Origin: Lachnospiraceae bacterium
GTDB lineage: Bacteria > Bacillota > Clostridia > Lachnospirales > Lachnospiraceae
Assembly (NCBI GenBank): GCA_029012365.1
Contig: JAQXLY010000064.1
Location: 1-64,000 of the forward strand
Reading direction: 5' to 3'
Length of the DNA stretch: 64,000 bases
Below the pieces are notes generated by a model. It was given only the letters and a program-made list of their open reading frames with translations. It did no database searches and was not told the origin of the DNA. Both the position numbers and the translations under genes were made by a program. This document shows positions 46,081 through 55,469 of this stretch, one piece after another. Numbering within the stretch: the stretch's first letter is position 1; each line of letters starts with the position of its first letter.

Positions 46081-47058
46081 ATGAAGGGAATTAAGGAGCA
46101 TATCAAAACAGGGCAGTATGCGACCGTATATTTGTTGTATGGGTCGGAAACGTATCTGCGCCGTTTCTATACTTCAAAATTGAAGGCAGGAGCCCTTGCG
46201 GGGGGAGACGAGATGAATTTGTCCGTGTTCTCCGGCAAAGACATTGACTGGAACGAGGTCAGGAACTTAGCCGAAACGATGCCCTTTTTTGCGGAGCACC
46301 GCGTGATTGTTCTGGAGAATACCGGCGCGTTTAAAAATGCGTGTGATTTTGCGGACGAGATAGCAGGACTCCCAGATAGTGCGGTACTGATTTTTAACGA
46401 GACGGAAGTAGATAAGCGAAGCCGGATGTTTAAGGCAGTGAAGGAACACGGCTATGTCTGCGAGATGAACGGTCTTGGCGAGAGCGACCTTAGCATCTGG
46501 GTTGCCCAGCTGTTAAACAAGGACGGAAAGAAAATCAGCAAGGACGATTTGCGACTGTTCCTAGAGCGTGTCGGCACCGACATGGAGAATGTGGAGACCG
46601 AAATCGAGAAGCTGGTTTGTTATATCGGAGACCGGGAAGTGGTTACGAAAGAGGATATCCTGACAGTAACGGTGGAGCAGATTTCCGGGAAGATATTTGC
46701 TATGACCGATGCTCTCGGGGCCAAGAATAAAAAGCTGGCTTTGGAGCTGTATCACGATTTGCTTGCCGTAAGAGAGAAGCCGATGACGGTACTGTATCTC
46801 ATGGTTCGCCAGTGTAACATGATACTGCAGGCAGCGGAGATGAACAGGCAGGGACTTGACCGTTCCACTATTGCATCCAAAGCGGGAATGCCTCCTTTTG
46901 CGGTAGGAAAATGCCTTTCTCAGGCAAAGAACTTTACGAAAGACCAGCTCCTTCATCTGATTACCTACGGAACAGAGCTTGAGGAGCAGATTAAAACAGG
47001 ACGTATCGACGAGCGTATTGCAGTAGAGCTTTTCTTACTCACCGCTGTCGGTGCATAA
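46081..47058 (+). CDS. holA: DNA polymerase III subunit delta
   Basis: A 325-residue clamp-loader subunit. It begins with TVYLLYGSETYLRRFYTSKL, has the AAA+-like fold blocks SVFSGKDIDWNEVRNLAETMPFF and GTDMENVETEIEKLVCY, and a helical C-terminal collar (YLMVRQCNMILQAAEM). It opens the beta clamp. I chose ATG 46081 with AAAGGAG upstream because an earlier start would lie inside the promoter. Confidence 0.92.
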   Translation: MKGIKEHIKTGQYATVYLLYGSETYLRRFYTSKLKAGALAGGDEMNLSVFSGKDIDWNEVRNLAETMPFFAEHRVIVLENTGAFKNACDFADEIAGLPDSAVLIFNETEVDKRSRMFKAVKEHGYVCEMNGLGESDLSIWVAQLLNKDGKKISKDDLRLFLERVGTDMENVETEIEKLVCYIGDREVVTKEDILTVTVEQISGKIFAMTDALGAKNKKLALELYHDLLAVREKPMTVLYLMVRQCNMILQAAEMNRQGLDRSTIASKAGMPPFAVGKCLSQAKNFTKDQLLHLITYGTELEEQIKTGRIDERIAVELFLLTAVGA

Positions 47059-47099
47059 ACAGAGGGTAATACAGCGTAAGCTGTTACCATAGATTATAC

Positions 47100-47185
47100 G
47101 GAGACGTATCGAAGAGGCCGTAACGAGACTGACTCGAAATCAGTTTGCCTGCAAGGGCACGAGGGTTCGAATCCCTCCGTCTCCG
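47100..47185 (+). tRNA. tRNA-Ser (anticodon CGA)
   Basis: The acceptor stem GGAGACG (47100-47106) pairs with CGTCTCC (47178-47184). The anticodon stem-loop ACTGA-CTCGAAA-TCAGT places CGA at 47135-47137. A long variable arm (TTTGCCTGCAAGGGCAC) and the T loop GGTTCGAATCC are present, as expected for a class II tRNA. No CCA is encoded. Confidence 0.95.
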
Positions 47186-47198
47186 CTTTGACGACTAT

Positions 47199-47224
47199 GG
47201 ACTTGCCATTTGGCAGGTCCTTTT
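47199..47224 (+). terminator. Terminator after tRNA-Ser
   Basis: GGACTTGCC (47199-47207) pairs with GGCAGGTCC (47212-47220), followed by TTTTG. Confidence 0.85.
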
Positions 47225-47255
47225 GTTATGGTTAGGATTGCCTTAGATATTCCCA

Positions 47256-47284
47256 TTGTAATTTTTCCGAAAGTGTGTTAGTAT
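47256..47284 (+). promoter_or_regulatory. Promoter of the S51 peptidase gene
   Basis: TTGTAA (47256-47261) and TAGTAT (47279-47284) with a 17-base spacer. Confidence 0.55.
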
Positions 47285-47319
47285 AAGCAAAATAAGTCGG
47301 CTTGGCGGAGGTACTTATC

Positions 47320-48054
47320 ATGAAAGCAATGTTAACCAGCTTCCTTGGAGGGGCGATTAAAGTGAACGGAATCAGGATACCGGATGTTTTGCTTCAACAG
47401 AACGGGTTGTTGGACAATCTGAAATCCATTTGGATACAGGATGCAAGAGTGTTGATTATTTGTGCGAATCCGGATAACCATGAGAAGAATGACGGGGTAT
47501 ATGCTTGTTTGAAAGAGGCTCTTCCCATGAGTGGGCTGAGCGTATCCTATATTGCGCAGTGTGATGATAGGAATCCGGAGATAATTGAAAGCTTGCTGGA
47601 GATGGATGTGATTATTTTGGCAGGGGGACATGTGCCTACACAAAATAGGTTTATGAAGCAGCTTCGTCTGAAGGAACGGTTGACAGAGTTTAAGGGGATT
47701 TTGGTGGCTTGGAGTGCCGGTTCCATGAATTGCGCGGAGGTTGTTTATGCCGGACCGGAGCTGGAAGGAGAGGCCGTTGACCCGCTTTACGAACGGTGGA
47801 TTCCGGGACTTGGCATAACAAAGGTAAATATGTACCCCCATTTTCAAAAGCTCAGAGACGAGTATTTGGACGGAATGCGCCTTATCGAGGATATCACCTT
47901 TGGGGATAGTGTGGGTCATGAAATCATAGCAATGAATGATGGCAGTTATCTTATGATTGATGACGGGAAAACGACGCTGTACGGGGAAGCGTATCGGATT
48001 AAGGATAGACATCTTGTACAGATATGCAGGGATGGAGAATTTATAAACTTGTAA
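47320..48054 (+). CDS. Peptidase E (S51 family)
   Basis: A 244-residue cytoplasmic serine peptidase of the class I glutamine amidotransferase-like fold. The nucleophile elbow is AWSAGSMN (Ser near 130). VIILAGGHVPTQNRFM forms the conserved glycine-rich loop and NMYPHF carries the probable His. The family cleaves Asp-X dipeptides or cyanophycin-type products. ATG 47320 follows GGCGGAGG. Confidence 0.8.
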   Translation: MKAMLTSFLGGAIKVNGIRIPDVLLQQNGLLDNLKSIWIQDARVLIICANPDNHEKNDGVYACLKEALPMSGLSVSYIAQCDDRNPEIIESLLEMDVIILAGGHVPTQNRFMKQLRLKERLTEFKGILVAWSAGSMNCAEVVYAGPELEGEAVDPLYERWIPGLGITKVNMYPHFQKLRDEYLDGMRLIEDITFGDSVGHEIIAMNDGSYLMIDDGKTTLYGEAYRIKDRHLVQICRDGEFINL

Positions 48055-48197
48055 TTTTGAAGCACTGCACACAAACGGTGCGAATTATTTTGTGGATGAA
48101 CTTCCCGGAAGGCAGGTTCTTAGATAGGTCATCGAATAAATCTACAAAAGCTTCCTAATGGTTATCCCTTCTTAACCCTCACTTAACTTCCCCTCAA

Positions 48198-48226
48198 TTG
48201 TCCCTCCACCCCTTCCATGCTATAAT
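48198..48226 (+). promoter_or_regulatory. Promoter of the HTH-TPR gene
   Basis: TTGTCC (48198-48203) and TATAAT (48221-48226) with a 17-base spacer. Confidence 0.6.
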
Positions 48227-48290
48227 AAAGCCATAGGATCCTATTCGAAACAAAAAGTGAAAACAAGTTGAAGAAAAGGAGATTGAGACT

Positions 48291-49376
48291 ATGGCGGTTG
48301 AGACTTTTGGAAAGAAAATTTGCCGGTTGCGGAAGCACGCAAATATGACACAGAGGGAGCTGGCGGGGCTGCTGGGAATTTCGGAGCCGGCGGTGTGCAA
48401 ATGGGAGACGGACAGCTCCATGCCGGATATTATGCTGCTGGCACCTCTTGCGCGGGCGTTGCATACGGATTTAAACACGTTGTTGTCCTATGAGGAAACG
48501 ATTTCTCCGGAACAGGTGAAGGAGTTTGCGGATGCCGCAGCGGATATCGGTGAGACCGGGGGAACCGGGGCAGAGACGCTGTACTGGAAGGAAAGGCTTC
48601 GGGAGTATCCCAACTCCGAATTACTGGCGATGGCATGCGTGAAGCGGCTCATGAAGCTGCAGGTGCAGAAAGCGGAGACCAAGGAGCAGATGGAGCTTCT
48701 AGAGGAGCTTCTTCTTACGCTTTGTAAGTCCGAAGCGGTGGAGCTGAAGCTTGAAGCGCAGCGCTATCTGGCAAGTTTTTATATCACAAGTCAGAGGTTT
48801 GAGGAGGCGGAAAGCGTTCTTGCCACACTACCGGATTGTGATTTTAATTCGAGACATTTGCATGCGTTGCTTTTGTATGCGAAAAAGGAGTATGCGGCCG
48901 GGCGGAAGGAATGCGAGCAGTTTCTGTTTGAGTGTGTGCAAAATGTGCTGATTTGTCTGTCACGGTTGACCGGAATTGCGGCAGCGGCGAAGGATACGGA
49001 AAAAGAGCGCCTTTATGGAGAAATGATGTGCCGTCTGGAAAAGGAATTCGGAATTCCGTTCTACCGTGGTGCAACGCAGATGATAGACTACTATTTGCGT
49101 TCCGGTGAGGAAGAAGAGGCTGTAAATTGTTTTGAAGCATATGTAGAAAATATATTGAATGTCGAGGAACGCTTGAAGGCTTCCCCGTTCTTCTGCGATT
49201 TGGGAGAGGATATCCGGTTCATCTCAAACGGTGCGTTGGTGAGCCTTGCGACGTTCCGGGAAGAGGCGTGTAAGGTACTGCGGAATCCGGGGTATTTGAA
49301 GCAGATTCGTGGGGATGAGAGGGTGAAGGTGAGTATGGAGAAGATGCAGGCGTATAGGGAGGCTAATGAACAGTAG
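48291..49376 (+). CDS. XRE regulator with TPR-like C-terminus
   Basis: A 361-residue protein. The N-terminal Cro-type HTH (about 8-62) contains MTQRELAGLLGISEPAVCKWETD. A helical repeat region from about 90 has TPR-like spacing (SFYITSQRFEEAESVLATLP, LLYAKKEYAAGRKECEQF). Such fusions often sense peptides or protein partners. No neighbouring target is evident. The downstream terminator isolates the gene. Confidence 0.8.
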   Translation: MAVETFGKKICRLRKHANMTQRELAGLLGISEPAVCKWETDSSMPDIMLLAPLARALHTDLNTLLSYEETISPEQVKEFADAAADIGETGGTGAETLYWKERLREYPNSELLAMACVKRLMKLQVQKAETKEQMELLEELLLTLCKSEAVELKLEAQRYLASFYITSQRFEEAESVLATLPDCDFNSRHLHALLLYAKKEYAAGRKECEQFLFECVQNVLICLSRLTGIAAAAKDTEKERLYGEMMCRLEKEFGIPFYRGATQMIDYYLRSGEEEEAVNCFEAYVENILNVEERLKASPFFCDLGEDIRFISNGALVSLATFREEACKVLRNPGYLKQIRGDERVKVSMEKMQAYREANEQ

Positions 49377-49384
49377 ATAATTTC

Positions 49385-49412
49385 GGCGGGAAGCAATTCC
49401 CGCCACCTTTTA
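49385..49412 (+). terminator. Terminator
   Basis: GGCGGGAA (49385-49392) pairs with TTCCCGCC (49397-49404), followed by ACCTTTTA. Confidence 0.8.
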
Positions 49413-49494
49413 TTATTCCGGATTTGTATAAAGTTATTGCTTGTAACCGACTTTCTGTGCTATACTTATACTAGAATCGAAAGGAGGGCTGGAT

Positions 49495-49851
49495 ATGTAC
49501 GAAACAGTTTTGAATGATAACGTAATCAATGCCGTAAAAAACGAAACCACCTGTCTGGTTCGTGACCTGATGCAGGATGATTTGGTGGAAATGGTTCTTT
49601 ACGGTTCCTGTGCCCGTGGAGATTATACCGAGGATTCGGATATTGATATTGCTCTTCTGACAAAGAGTAATCGATTGAAAGTAAAGAAGTACGATGAGGA
49701 ATTGGCAGCAATTGCAACAGAGTTGGCGATGAGGCATTTTGCAATTGTCAATTTTGTTTGCCTGCCATATGAGGAATTTGAAGAGAAGAAAACCTGGTAT
49801 CCGTATTTTATGAATATTGCGACAGAGGGAATTGTTTTAGATAAGAGATAA
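49495..49851 (+). CDS. MNT-type nucleotidyltransferase, orphan
   Basis: A 118-residue minimal nucleotidyltransferase with GSCARGDYTEDSDID (Gly37-Ser38 ... Asp49, Asp51), the metal and nucleotide site of MNT antitoxins. Such proteins normally pair with a HEPN toxin that they inactivate by adding AMP groups. Here the next gene is not HEPN but an insertion-sequence remnant, so the partner seems lost. AAAGGAGG precedes the ATG. Confidence 0.8.
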   Translation: MYETVLNDNVINAVKNETTCLVRDLMQDDLVEMVLYGSCARGDYTEDSDIDIALLTKSNRLKVKKYDEELAAIATELAMRHFAIVNFVCLPYEEFEEKKTWYPYFMNIATEGIVLDKR

Positions 49852-49947
49852 AAACTTCTTGTAATATTGCATATAATATGGATGTGAATACTTGACAAGA
49901 ACATACTTTCGCGTTATTATCCCATCTTTGACAGTTGATTAGAGTAT

Positions 49948-49989
49948 AACACCTCGCAATCCCAGTAATCACAATGGTTGCGAGGTGTT
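49948..49989 (-). terminator. Hairpin at the IS1634 remnant end
   Basis: AACACCTCGCAA (49948-49959) is the exact reverse complement of 49978-49989. It lies just beyond the transposase remnant and probably ended its transcript or marks the element end. Confidence 0.6.
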
Positions 49990-50015
49990 TTGGTTTCGTT
50001 TCGAAGTATGGTAAT

Positions 50016-50330
50016 TTATTCTCGACCTTTACTTTTTTTCTGAATTGTTTTCATATCTTTTTTCGTGATAAATTCATAGTCTGTTCGAAAACTGCATATC
50101 TCGTGAAGTTTGTCTGTGAGCTTATCCAGTTTGTACACTGGTATGAAGCCTTGCCCCTGGACACTTGCAAAGTTCATGCTTTTCAAGGTTGACAGAATTG
50201 TTTCGCACGTATAAGAATCACCAAGTGCCTTTTCAAGATATCTGTATATGACTAGCGATATAAAGCAGGTTAAGAAGTGGGCTTTAATGCGTGTTTCATT
50301 CTGCAAGAATATAGGGCTGAAATTTTGTAA
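50016..50330 (-). pseudogene. IS1634-family transposase C-terminal remnant
   Basis: The minus strand encodes FLQNETRIKAHFLTCFISLV and IYRYLEKALG, then a tail ending KKDMKTIQKKSKGRE. This is the familiar C-terminus of IS1634-type transposases. The DDE core and the left end are missing. It sits directly downstream of the orphan MNT gene, so insertion and later deletion may have removed the HEPN partner. Confidence 0.75.
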
Positions 50331-50412
50331 TGTATATTGCCTGCCATATACATTCTGTGTTATATTTTATATAGAATCCTTAATGGTTTCGTTCATGTGA
50401 AAGGAGTAGAAA

Positions 50413-50892
50413 ATGAAAAAAGAATCACTTATAAAAACAAAAGATATCCAAATTATTCGATTGTCTGACCGACCGGAGTTAAAGGACCGGATGGCACAGT
50501 GGTTTCATGAAAAATGGGGCATTCCGCTGGAGGCATACCAGGAGAGCATGACAGCAACTGTTCGTCTGCACATGATTGTTCCGCAGTGGTATGTTGCGAT
50601 GGCAGGGGATACGATTGTGGGCGGTCTTGGTGTCATTGAAAATGATTTCCATGAGAGAAAGGACCTTACGCCAAATGTTTGTGCCGTTTATGTGGAAAAG
50701 CCATACCGTGGTCGTAAAATTGCCGGAAAGCTCTTAAATTTTGTCTGCGAGGATATGAAGGCAGCAAGAATTCATACGCTTTATCTTGTGACAGACCACA
50801 CCGGTTTTTATGAAAAGTATGGCTGGGAATTTCTTTGCATGGTAAAGGAAGAAGGCTCCGACGAAGAGGGGCGAATGTACATTCATAGATAG
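50413..50892 (+). CDS. GNAT-family N-acetyltransferase
   Basis: A 159-residue acetyltransferase. The acetyl-CoA loop is KPYRGRKIAGKLLNFV (about 97-112), with VCAVYVEKPYRG before it and YLVTDHTGFYEKYGWEFLCMV after it, where the GNAT motif B Tyr lies. AAAGGAG precedes ATG 50413. Substrate unknown. Confidence 0.85.
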   Translation: MKKESLIKTKDIQIIRLSDRPELKDRMAQWFHEKWGIPLEAYQESMTATVRLHMIVPQWYVAMAGDTIVGGLGVIENDFHERKDLTPNVCAVYVEKPYRGRKIAGKLLNFVCEDMKAARIHTLYLVTDHTGFYEKYGWEFLCMVKEEGSDEEGRMYIHR

Positions 50893-50932
50893 GTTTATTG
50901 TTTGGGGTGTTTGCTGAAGGCTATATTGTGAA

Positions 50933-52399
50933 ATGAGGAAGAGAGGGGGGAGCAGCTTGAAACCGGTAAATATTTTTGCACTTACACGGACAGTAAACTC
51001 CAAATTGACACGCAGGCTGGAAAAGCAGATGTCGGAAAGAAATTATTTTCTGAGGGTAAAGGACTGGGAAGTGAAGGGTCTGAAGCTGCTGTCCGAGAAG
51101 CTTTTTGAGACGACGGGTGAATATGAGAAACTGTATTTTTATTATTCCTTCCAGATTCCGAAGCTCGGGAAGGAATTTGATCTGCTTCAGATTACAGAGG
51201 ATCGTGTAATCAACATTGAACTTAAAAGCGGGGAAGTTTCTGATGAAAAGGTGAGAAATCAGCTGCGGCTGAACCGGCAGTATCTTGCCATGCTTGGAAA
51301 GACCATTCATTCCTATACCTTTATCAGTAGCGAAAATCGTCTTGTACGGCTTACCAAAAGCGAACGGCTGGTGGAAGAACAGTGGGAAAACCTCGGAAAT
51401 GACTTGAAGGCAATAGCAGAGTGCTATAGAAATGATGTGGAAGCCCTGTTTCGTGAGGATAGGTATCTGATTTCTCCACTGACCGATCCGGACCGCTTCC
51501 TTCGCAGGGATTATTTCCTTACCTCACAGCAGAGAGATATCCGGGGGAAAATCTTGAAAAGCGTTGCGGAAGAGCAGTGCTTATTTCAAGGCTTTACAGG
51601 GCTTCCGGGAACCGGAAAAACAATGCTGCTTTACGATATTGCCATGCAGCTTTCCAAATATGAAAAGGTATGTGTACTTCATTTTGGAACCTCTCCGGCG
51701 GAACTGAAGCGTCTGGATGCCCTGCTGAAACGAATTGATTTTTATTATTGCCGGAAAGAAGAGCCAAAGCAGGAACTGTACCAAAAGCTTTCCGGGTGTG
51801 CCGCAATTTGTGTGGATGAGGGCCACCGGATGTATCCGGAGACAATCCTTTGGCTGGCAGAATATGCAGGTGAAAAGCACATTCCTGTTATTTTTTCTTA
51901 TGATCTGGAAGAGGCAATCAGTCCTTTGGAACGGGACTTGAATCCGGCGTCAAACATCGAGCAGCTGCCGGGGTATGTGAAATACCGTCTGACAAACCGG
52001 ATAAGGACAAATTCAGAGCTTTCCTCGTTTATTCAAATGATGATGCATATGTCACGCAGCTGTTGGAGAAAAGAGTTTCGTTCGGTTTCGGTCACTTATG
52101 CAAATGACCGTGCAGAGGCAGAGGTGTTCTTAAGGGATTTCCAAAAAAACGGATATGTTTTTATTGACTCCGACAAAGCCTTCTGCAAGGAGTTTGAACG
52201 GGTTGTCATGCTGGTAGGGGAATCCTTTTATTATGATGAAGAAGGGTATCTGCGCGCCAAAACCGAATCCGGCTCTGAGTCTGCCGTGCGCACTCTGTTT
52301 CAAGGTCTCTGTCGCGCAAAAAACGCTCTTGCCGTTGTAATCAGGAACAACGAGGCGGTGTTTGAGAAGCTGCTTGAAATCATGCAGGGGAAGGAATGA
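50933..52399 (+). CDS. NERD/PD-(D/E)XK-fused helicase-like ATPase
   Basis: A 488-residue protein. The N-terminal part has a PD-(D/E)XK-like core (GKEFDLLQI ... INIELKSGE, about 80-102). The C-terminal part is a P-loop ATPase with Walker A GLPGTGKT (about 224-231), Walker B AAICVDEGHR, and a late RLTNRIRTN arginine motif as in DUF2075 and SF1 helicases. It could process or sense DNA ends; a defence role is possible but not shown. TTG 50957 behind GAGGGGGG is an alternative start. Confidence 0.7.
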   Translation: MRKRGGSSLKPVNIFALTRTVNSKLTRRLEKQMSERNYFLRVKDWEVKGLKLLSEKLFETTGEYEKLYFYYSFQIPKLGKEFDLLQITEDRVINIELKSGEVSDEKVRNQLRLNRQYLAMLGKTIHSYTFISSENRLVRLTKSERLVEEQWENLGNDLKAIAECYRNDVEALFREDRYLISPLTDPDRFLRRDYFLTSQQRDIRGKILKSVAEEQCLFQGFTGLPGTGKTMLLYDIAMQLSKYEKVCVLHFGTSPAELKRLDALLKRIDFYYCRKEEPKQELYQKLSGCAAICVDEGHRMYPETILWLAEYAGEKHIPVIFSYDLEEAISPLERDLNPASNIEQLPGYVKYRLTNRIRTNSELSSFIQMMMHMSRSCWRKEFRSVSVTYANDRAEAEVFLRDFQKNGYVFIDSDKAFCKEFERVVMLVGESFYYDEEGYLRAKTESGSESAVRTLFQGLCRAKNALAVVIRNNEAVFEKLLEIMQGKE

Positions 52400-52470
52400 A
52401 GTTTATTTTAAGTGATTTGTTGCTTGAAAGGGACACCATTTTATAATGTGTCAAAAGGAGAACGGAAACA

Positions 52471-53157
52471 ATGCTTGACAGACTTTATGCGATTCGATAT
52501 GGAAAAGGTTTTAAATATGGAGGACCTGAGTTTGCCTTTCTGTATTATCTTGCTAGAGTAGGGGATAAATGGGTTCTGATTGATACCGGATTTTCTTCGT
52601 CAGATCTTGCGAGGAATATGGGGATTACAATGCTTCCGATAAGGAATGAAATTCAAGCGATTGTAATGCCGGAGCAGATTAGTGATATTCTCATAACTCA
52701 CAGTCACTGGGATCATATTGATGATATAGATAAGTATACAAAAGCGCGAATTTATCTGTCTCAGAAGACCTTTGATAAGGCAGTGTCGGAGAATTGTGAG
52801 AGTACGCGCAAATGCCTGCACAATGCGAAGGCAAATAACCGTGTTTGTATTATCGCTTCAGGTATGAAGCTGTTGGACACATTCACATATGAAGAGGTTG
52901 GTGGTCATGCTGAGGATTCGGGAGTCTTCTTTTTTGAGCATGGAGATTCAAAGTACTGCATTACCGGAGACGAGTGCTTTTCAATAGACTATTTTGTGAA
53001 AAACATTGCAATCGATAATGCGTATGATGTTGGGAAAAATGTGCGGTTTACAAACAGATATAATGAGGCGGGTGTAATTCCGCTTCCGTCTCATGATGGG
53101 TCGGTTTTGCTTCGATACGGGCAGGTATCGGAGAACATTGCTCGGATTGTTGTGTAG
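52471..53157 (+). CDS. Metallo-beta-lactamase-fold hydrolase
   Basis: A 228-residue protein with the zinc motif HSHWDHID (His77, His79, Asp81, His82), an early LIDTGFSS strand and a late DSKYCITGDECF metal-ligand region. Features fit lactonase-like or general MBL hydrolases. AAAGGAG precedes the ATG. A small inverted repeat (GACAC...GTGTC at about 52430-52451) overlaps its promoter region. Substrate unknown. Confidence 0.8.
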   Translation: MLDRLYAIRYGKGFKYGGPEFAFLYYLARVGDKWVLIDTGFSSSDLARNMGITMLPIRNEIQAIVMPEQISDILITHSHWDHIDDIDKYTKARIYLSQKTFDKAVSENCESTRKCLHNAKANNRVCIIASGMKLLDTFTYEEVGGHAEDSGVFFFEHGDSKYCITGDECFSIDYFVKNIAIDNAYDVGKNVRFTNRYNEAGVIPLPSHDGSVLLRYGQVSENIARIVV

Positions 53158-53271
53158 GTGAAAGAAGGCGATTGGCATGAAAACTATACGCCGTGATAAA
53201 ATAGAAATGTTGACTAAGATGGATGTTAATCATTTATGAGCAGGCAATGATGTGCCTGCGGAAAGGGTAGT

Positions 53272-53891
53272 GTGTTAAAATTAAAATATTTATTTGAAAA
53301 CTTTGAACTGGCAAGGAAATGCCTTGAGTTTTATGAATACGACAAAGAATCCATTGATGAAATGTTATCGTATTACTTGAAGAGATTGGCGACAGGCTTA
53401 GGGAGTATGATGCACCGGAACAGGTTAAGGCAGAATTTACGTCCGTGCGAGTGAAATTGGAACAGCTTACAGTCTCTTCTGGTAGTTACGGTGTAATCCA
53501 TTACGATTTTGAGCCTGACAATGTATTTTATGATGAGGAAACGGATAAATTCAGTGTAATCGATTTTGATGATGCAATCCGGTGCTGGTATGCGTTGGAT
53601 GTCGTGAGAGCGATTGATGCACTTGATGATGTTATAAAGGAGTCAGATTATAAAGAGGCAGAACGCTGTTTTATACAGGGATACCGGAGTGTTACGTCTT
53701 TTACTGAAGAACAGATGCAAACATTACCGCTCATGAGGAGGCTTGTTCATTTACAGGAATACTCTACATTACTGTATGTGATGAGCGAGCCTGTTGCCGA
53801 AAAGCCGGATTGGATGAACGAATTGACAGATAAGCTTAAGTTTAAGCTCAGACAGCTGGAAAAGTCTATGAGCGGAGTTTTATCCGATTAA
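53272..53891 (+). pseudogene. Broken APH-type phosphotransferase
   Basis: Two frames join into one phosphotransferase. The first (53272 to about 53395) reads LFENFELARKCLEFYEYDKE. After a shift near 53390, EIGDRLREYDAPEQVKAEF leads into the second (to 53891) with VIHYDFEPDNVFYDEE and FSVIDFDDAIRCWY, the catalytic HGD-like and Mg-binding motifs. The N-terminal lobe is also missing. The family includes aminoglycoside and small-molecule kinases. Not expected to be active. Confidence 0.75.
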
Positions 53892-53900
53892 TCATTTCTT

Positions 53901-54311
53901 GTGGAAACTAAATATATAGGTTCATATGAAAAAGAGGATTATTATCGTTGGGCAATAATTGATAAAGAATCAGATGAGTGTATAGGTCAGATTGCATTTT
54001 TTTTAGTTGATAATAAAAATCACTTTGCAGAGATAGAATACTGTATTGGCTCGGTCTTTCAATGTAAAGGGTTTGCCACGGAAGCTACAAAAGCTACAAA
54101 AGCTGTTATAGCTTATGGATTTGAAAACATTAATTTGCATAAAGTTCAGATTTGCACAAAAACCATTAATATTCCTTCTAAAAGAGTAATTGAAAAATGT
54201 GGTTTTACATATGAAGGTACATTAAGAGACTATTTCTTCATGGATGAGAGGTATGTCGAACGATTATATTTTTCAATTTTAAGAAATGAGTATAAAGCAT
54301 GTATACTTTGA
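53901..54311 (+). pseudogene. RimJ/RimL-type GNAT, N-terminally short
   Basis: A 136-residue reading from GTG 53901. It contains CIGQIAFFLV, GSVFQCKGFATEATKATKAV and SKRVIEKCGFTYEGTLRDYF, typical of RimJ/RimL acetyltransferases. About 40-50 residues of the usual N-terminus are absent and there is no ribosome binding site. It lies nine bases after the broken phosphotransferase, so the whole segment 53.2-54.3 kb looks like recombination debris. Confidence 0.6.
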
Positions 54312-54358
54312 CTCCGGTTAATGAATAAGTGGGTTGCGATTTTGGAGGTGATTACAGC

Positions 54359-55219
54359 ATGGGTTTTTCCCTTGTACAAGCAGATAAAGATTTATTTGCC
54401 ATTTATCAAACTATGTATTCAAAAGCTGATATTGAAATGTGGTATGACTGGAACAGACAACTTGACGACACGAAATGGACCGATCAATGTTTTTTTGTTA
54501 TGTTGGATGGGAAAAAGGTGGGTGGTGTTATTATCACTGATCATGCAATTTCGTACCCTTTCCTAATTTCACCATTTTGCGAAAGGGTAAAGTTTTGGTC
54601 TTTTATCTTAAATCATTACCAGCGTGATAATATTAAAGGGGTTTTAGCAGAAGATGTGAGAACATTATTAATGTTTGATTATAAAATCGAAACCGTAAAT
54701 CAAGTGATGTGCCGCCCTACGGATGTACTCAAATTTGATTTGCCGGATAACTTTATTTGCCGTTCCTTTGACATGAATAAAGAATCCGATGAAATAGGGA
54801 ATGTAATAATTAATGGCTATAAGGGCAGTATTTGTGATGAAATAAATGGGGCAGCAACACTAAAATCAGCGATTGATGATGTGAAAAATGTACTCAGCAT
54901 ATATTCGCACAAAAACTTTTCTCAGATTATTGCAGAAAAAGCAACGAACAAAATCGTTGCAGTATGTTTGGCGGGAATCGGTGAAAATTACACCCATAAT
55001 TATGTAGAAATTGCAGATATATGCGTTCTGCCCGAATTCAGAGGAATCGGATTAGCCAGATATTTGATTGGACGCGTTATTACAGATTCATATGGTATAT
55101 CACCATTTGTGAAGTTGTTTCTTTATGTCGGTAATAATGCTGAATACTTATATCATAAAATGGGCTTTATATCTGGACCGCAATTTACAAACATGACCAA
55201 GAGGAGAAAATGTATTTGA
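54359..55219 (+). CDS. GNAT-family N-acetyltransferase, two-domain
   Basis: A 286-residue protein. The C-terminal half is a GNAT domain with ADICVLPEFRGIGLARYLIG (about 225-244) and LFLYVGNNAEYLYHKMGF near the end. The N-terminal half is a degenerate domain of the same kind. I chose ATG 54359 because GGAGGTGAT lies just upstream; the reading from 54329 lacks a site. Confidence 0.8.
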   Translation: MGFSLVQADKDLFAIYQTMYSKADIEMWYDWNRQLDDTKWTDQCFFVMLDGKKVGGVIITDHAISYPFLISPFCERVKFWSFILNHYQRDNIKGVLAEDVRTLLMFDYKIETVNQVMCRPTDVLKFDLPDNFICRSFDMNKESDEIGNVIINGYKGSICDEINGAATLKSAIDDVKNVLSIYSHKNFSQIIAEKATNKIVAVCLAGIGENYTHNYVEIADICVLPEFRGIGLARYLIGRVITDSYGISPFVKLFLYVGNNAEYLYHKMGFISGPQFTNMTKRRKCI

Positions 55220-55320
55220 AAAAATAAATGACGAAAATCCAAAGCAGGGTGCTTCAGCCGACGAGAAAGTGGCAAAACCGCCTTTCTAAACTCTCGGTTT
55301 AGGTGTTAATCAGTATTCTT

Positions 55321-55362
55321 AACCTATCATGTATTCCTGTTTCATACATGATAGGTTATTAT
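55321..55362 (+). terminator. Strong hairpin terminator
   Basis: AACCTATCATGTAT (55321-55334) pairs perfectly with 55344-55357, followed by ATTATAT. Confidence 0.75.
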
Positions 55363-55469
55363 ATACTTATAGTACAGCGGTTGGTTTGTTTCCCAGGACA
55401 AAACTGATTGGTACTATGAAGAATGATAACTGCTAAGCAGCGGAAAGTTAAGAAGGAGCTGGTGTCTAT

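Noticed and set aside
47332-48072. Minus-strand 246-codon ORF
   Set aside because: It mirrors the S51 peptidase gene, which has the catalytic motif and start signals on the plus strand.
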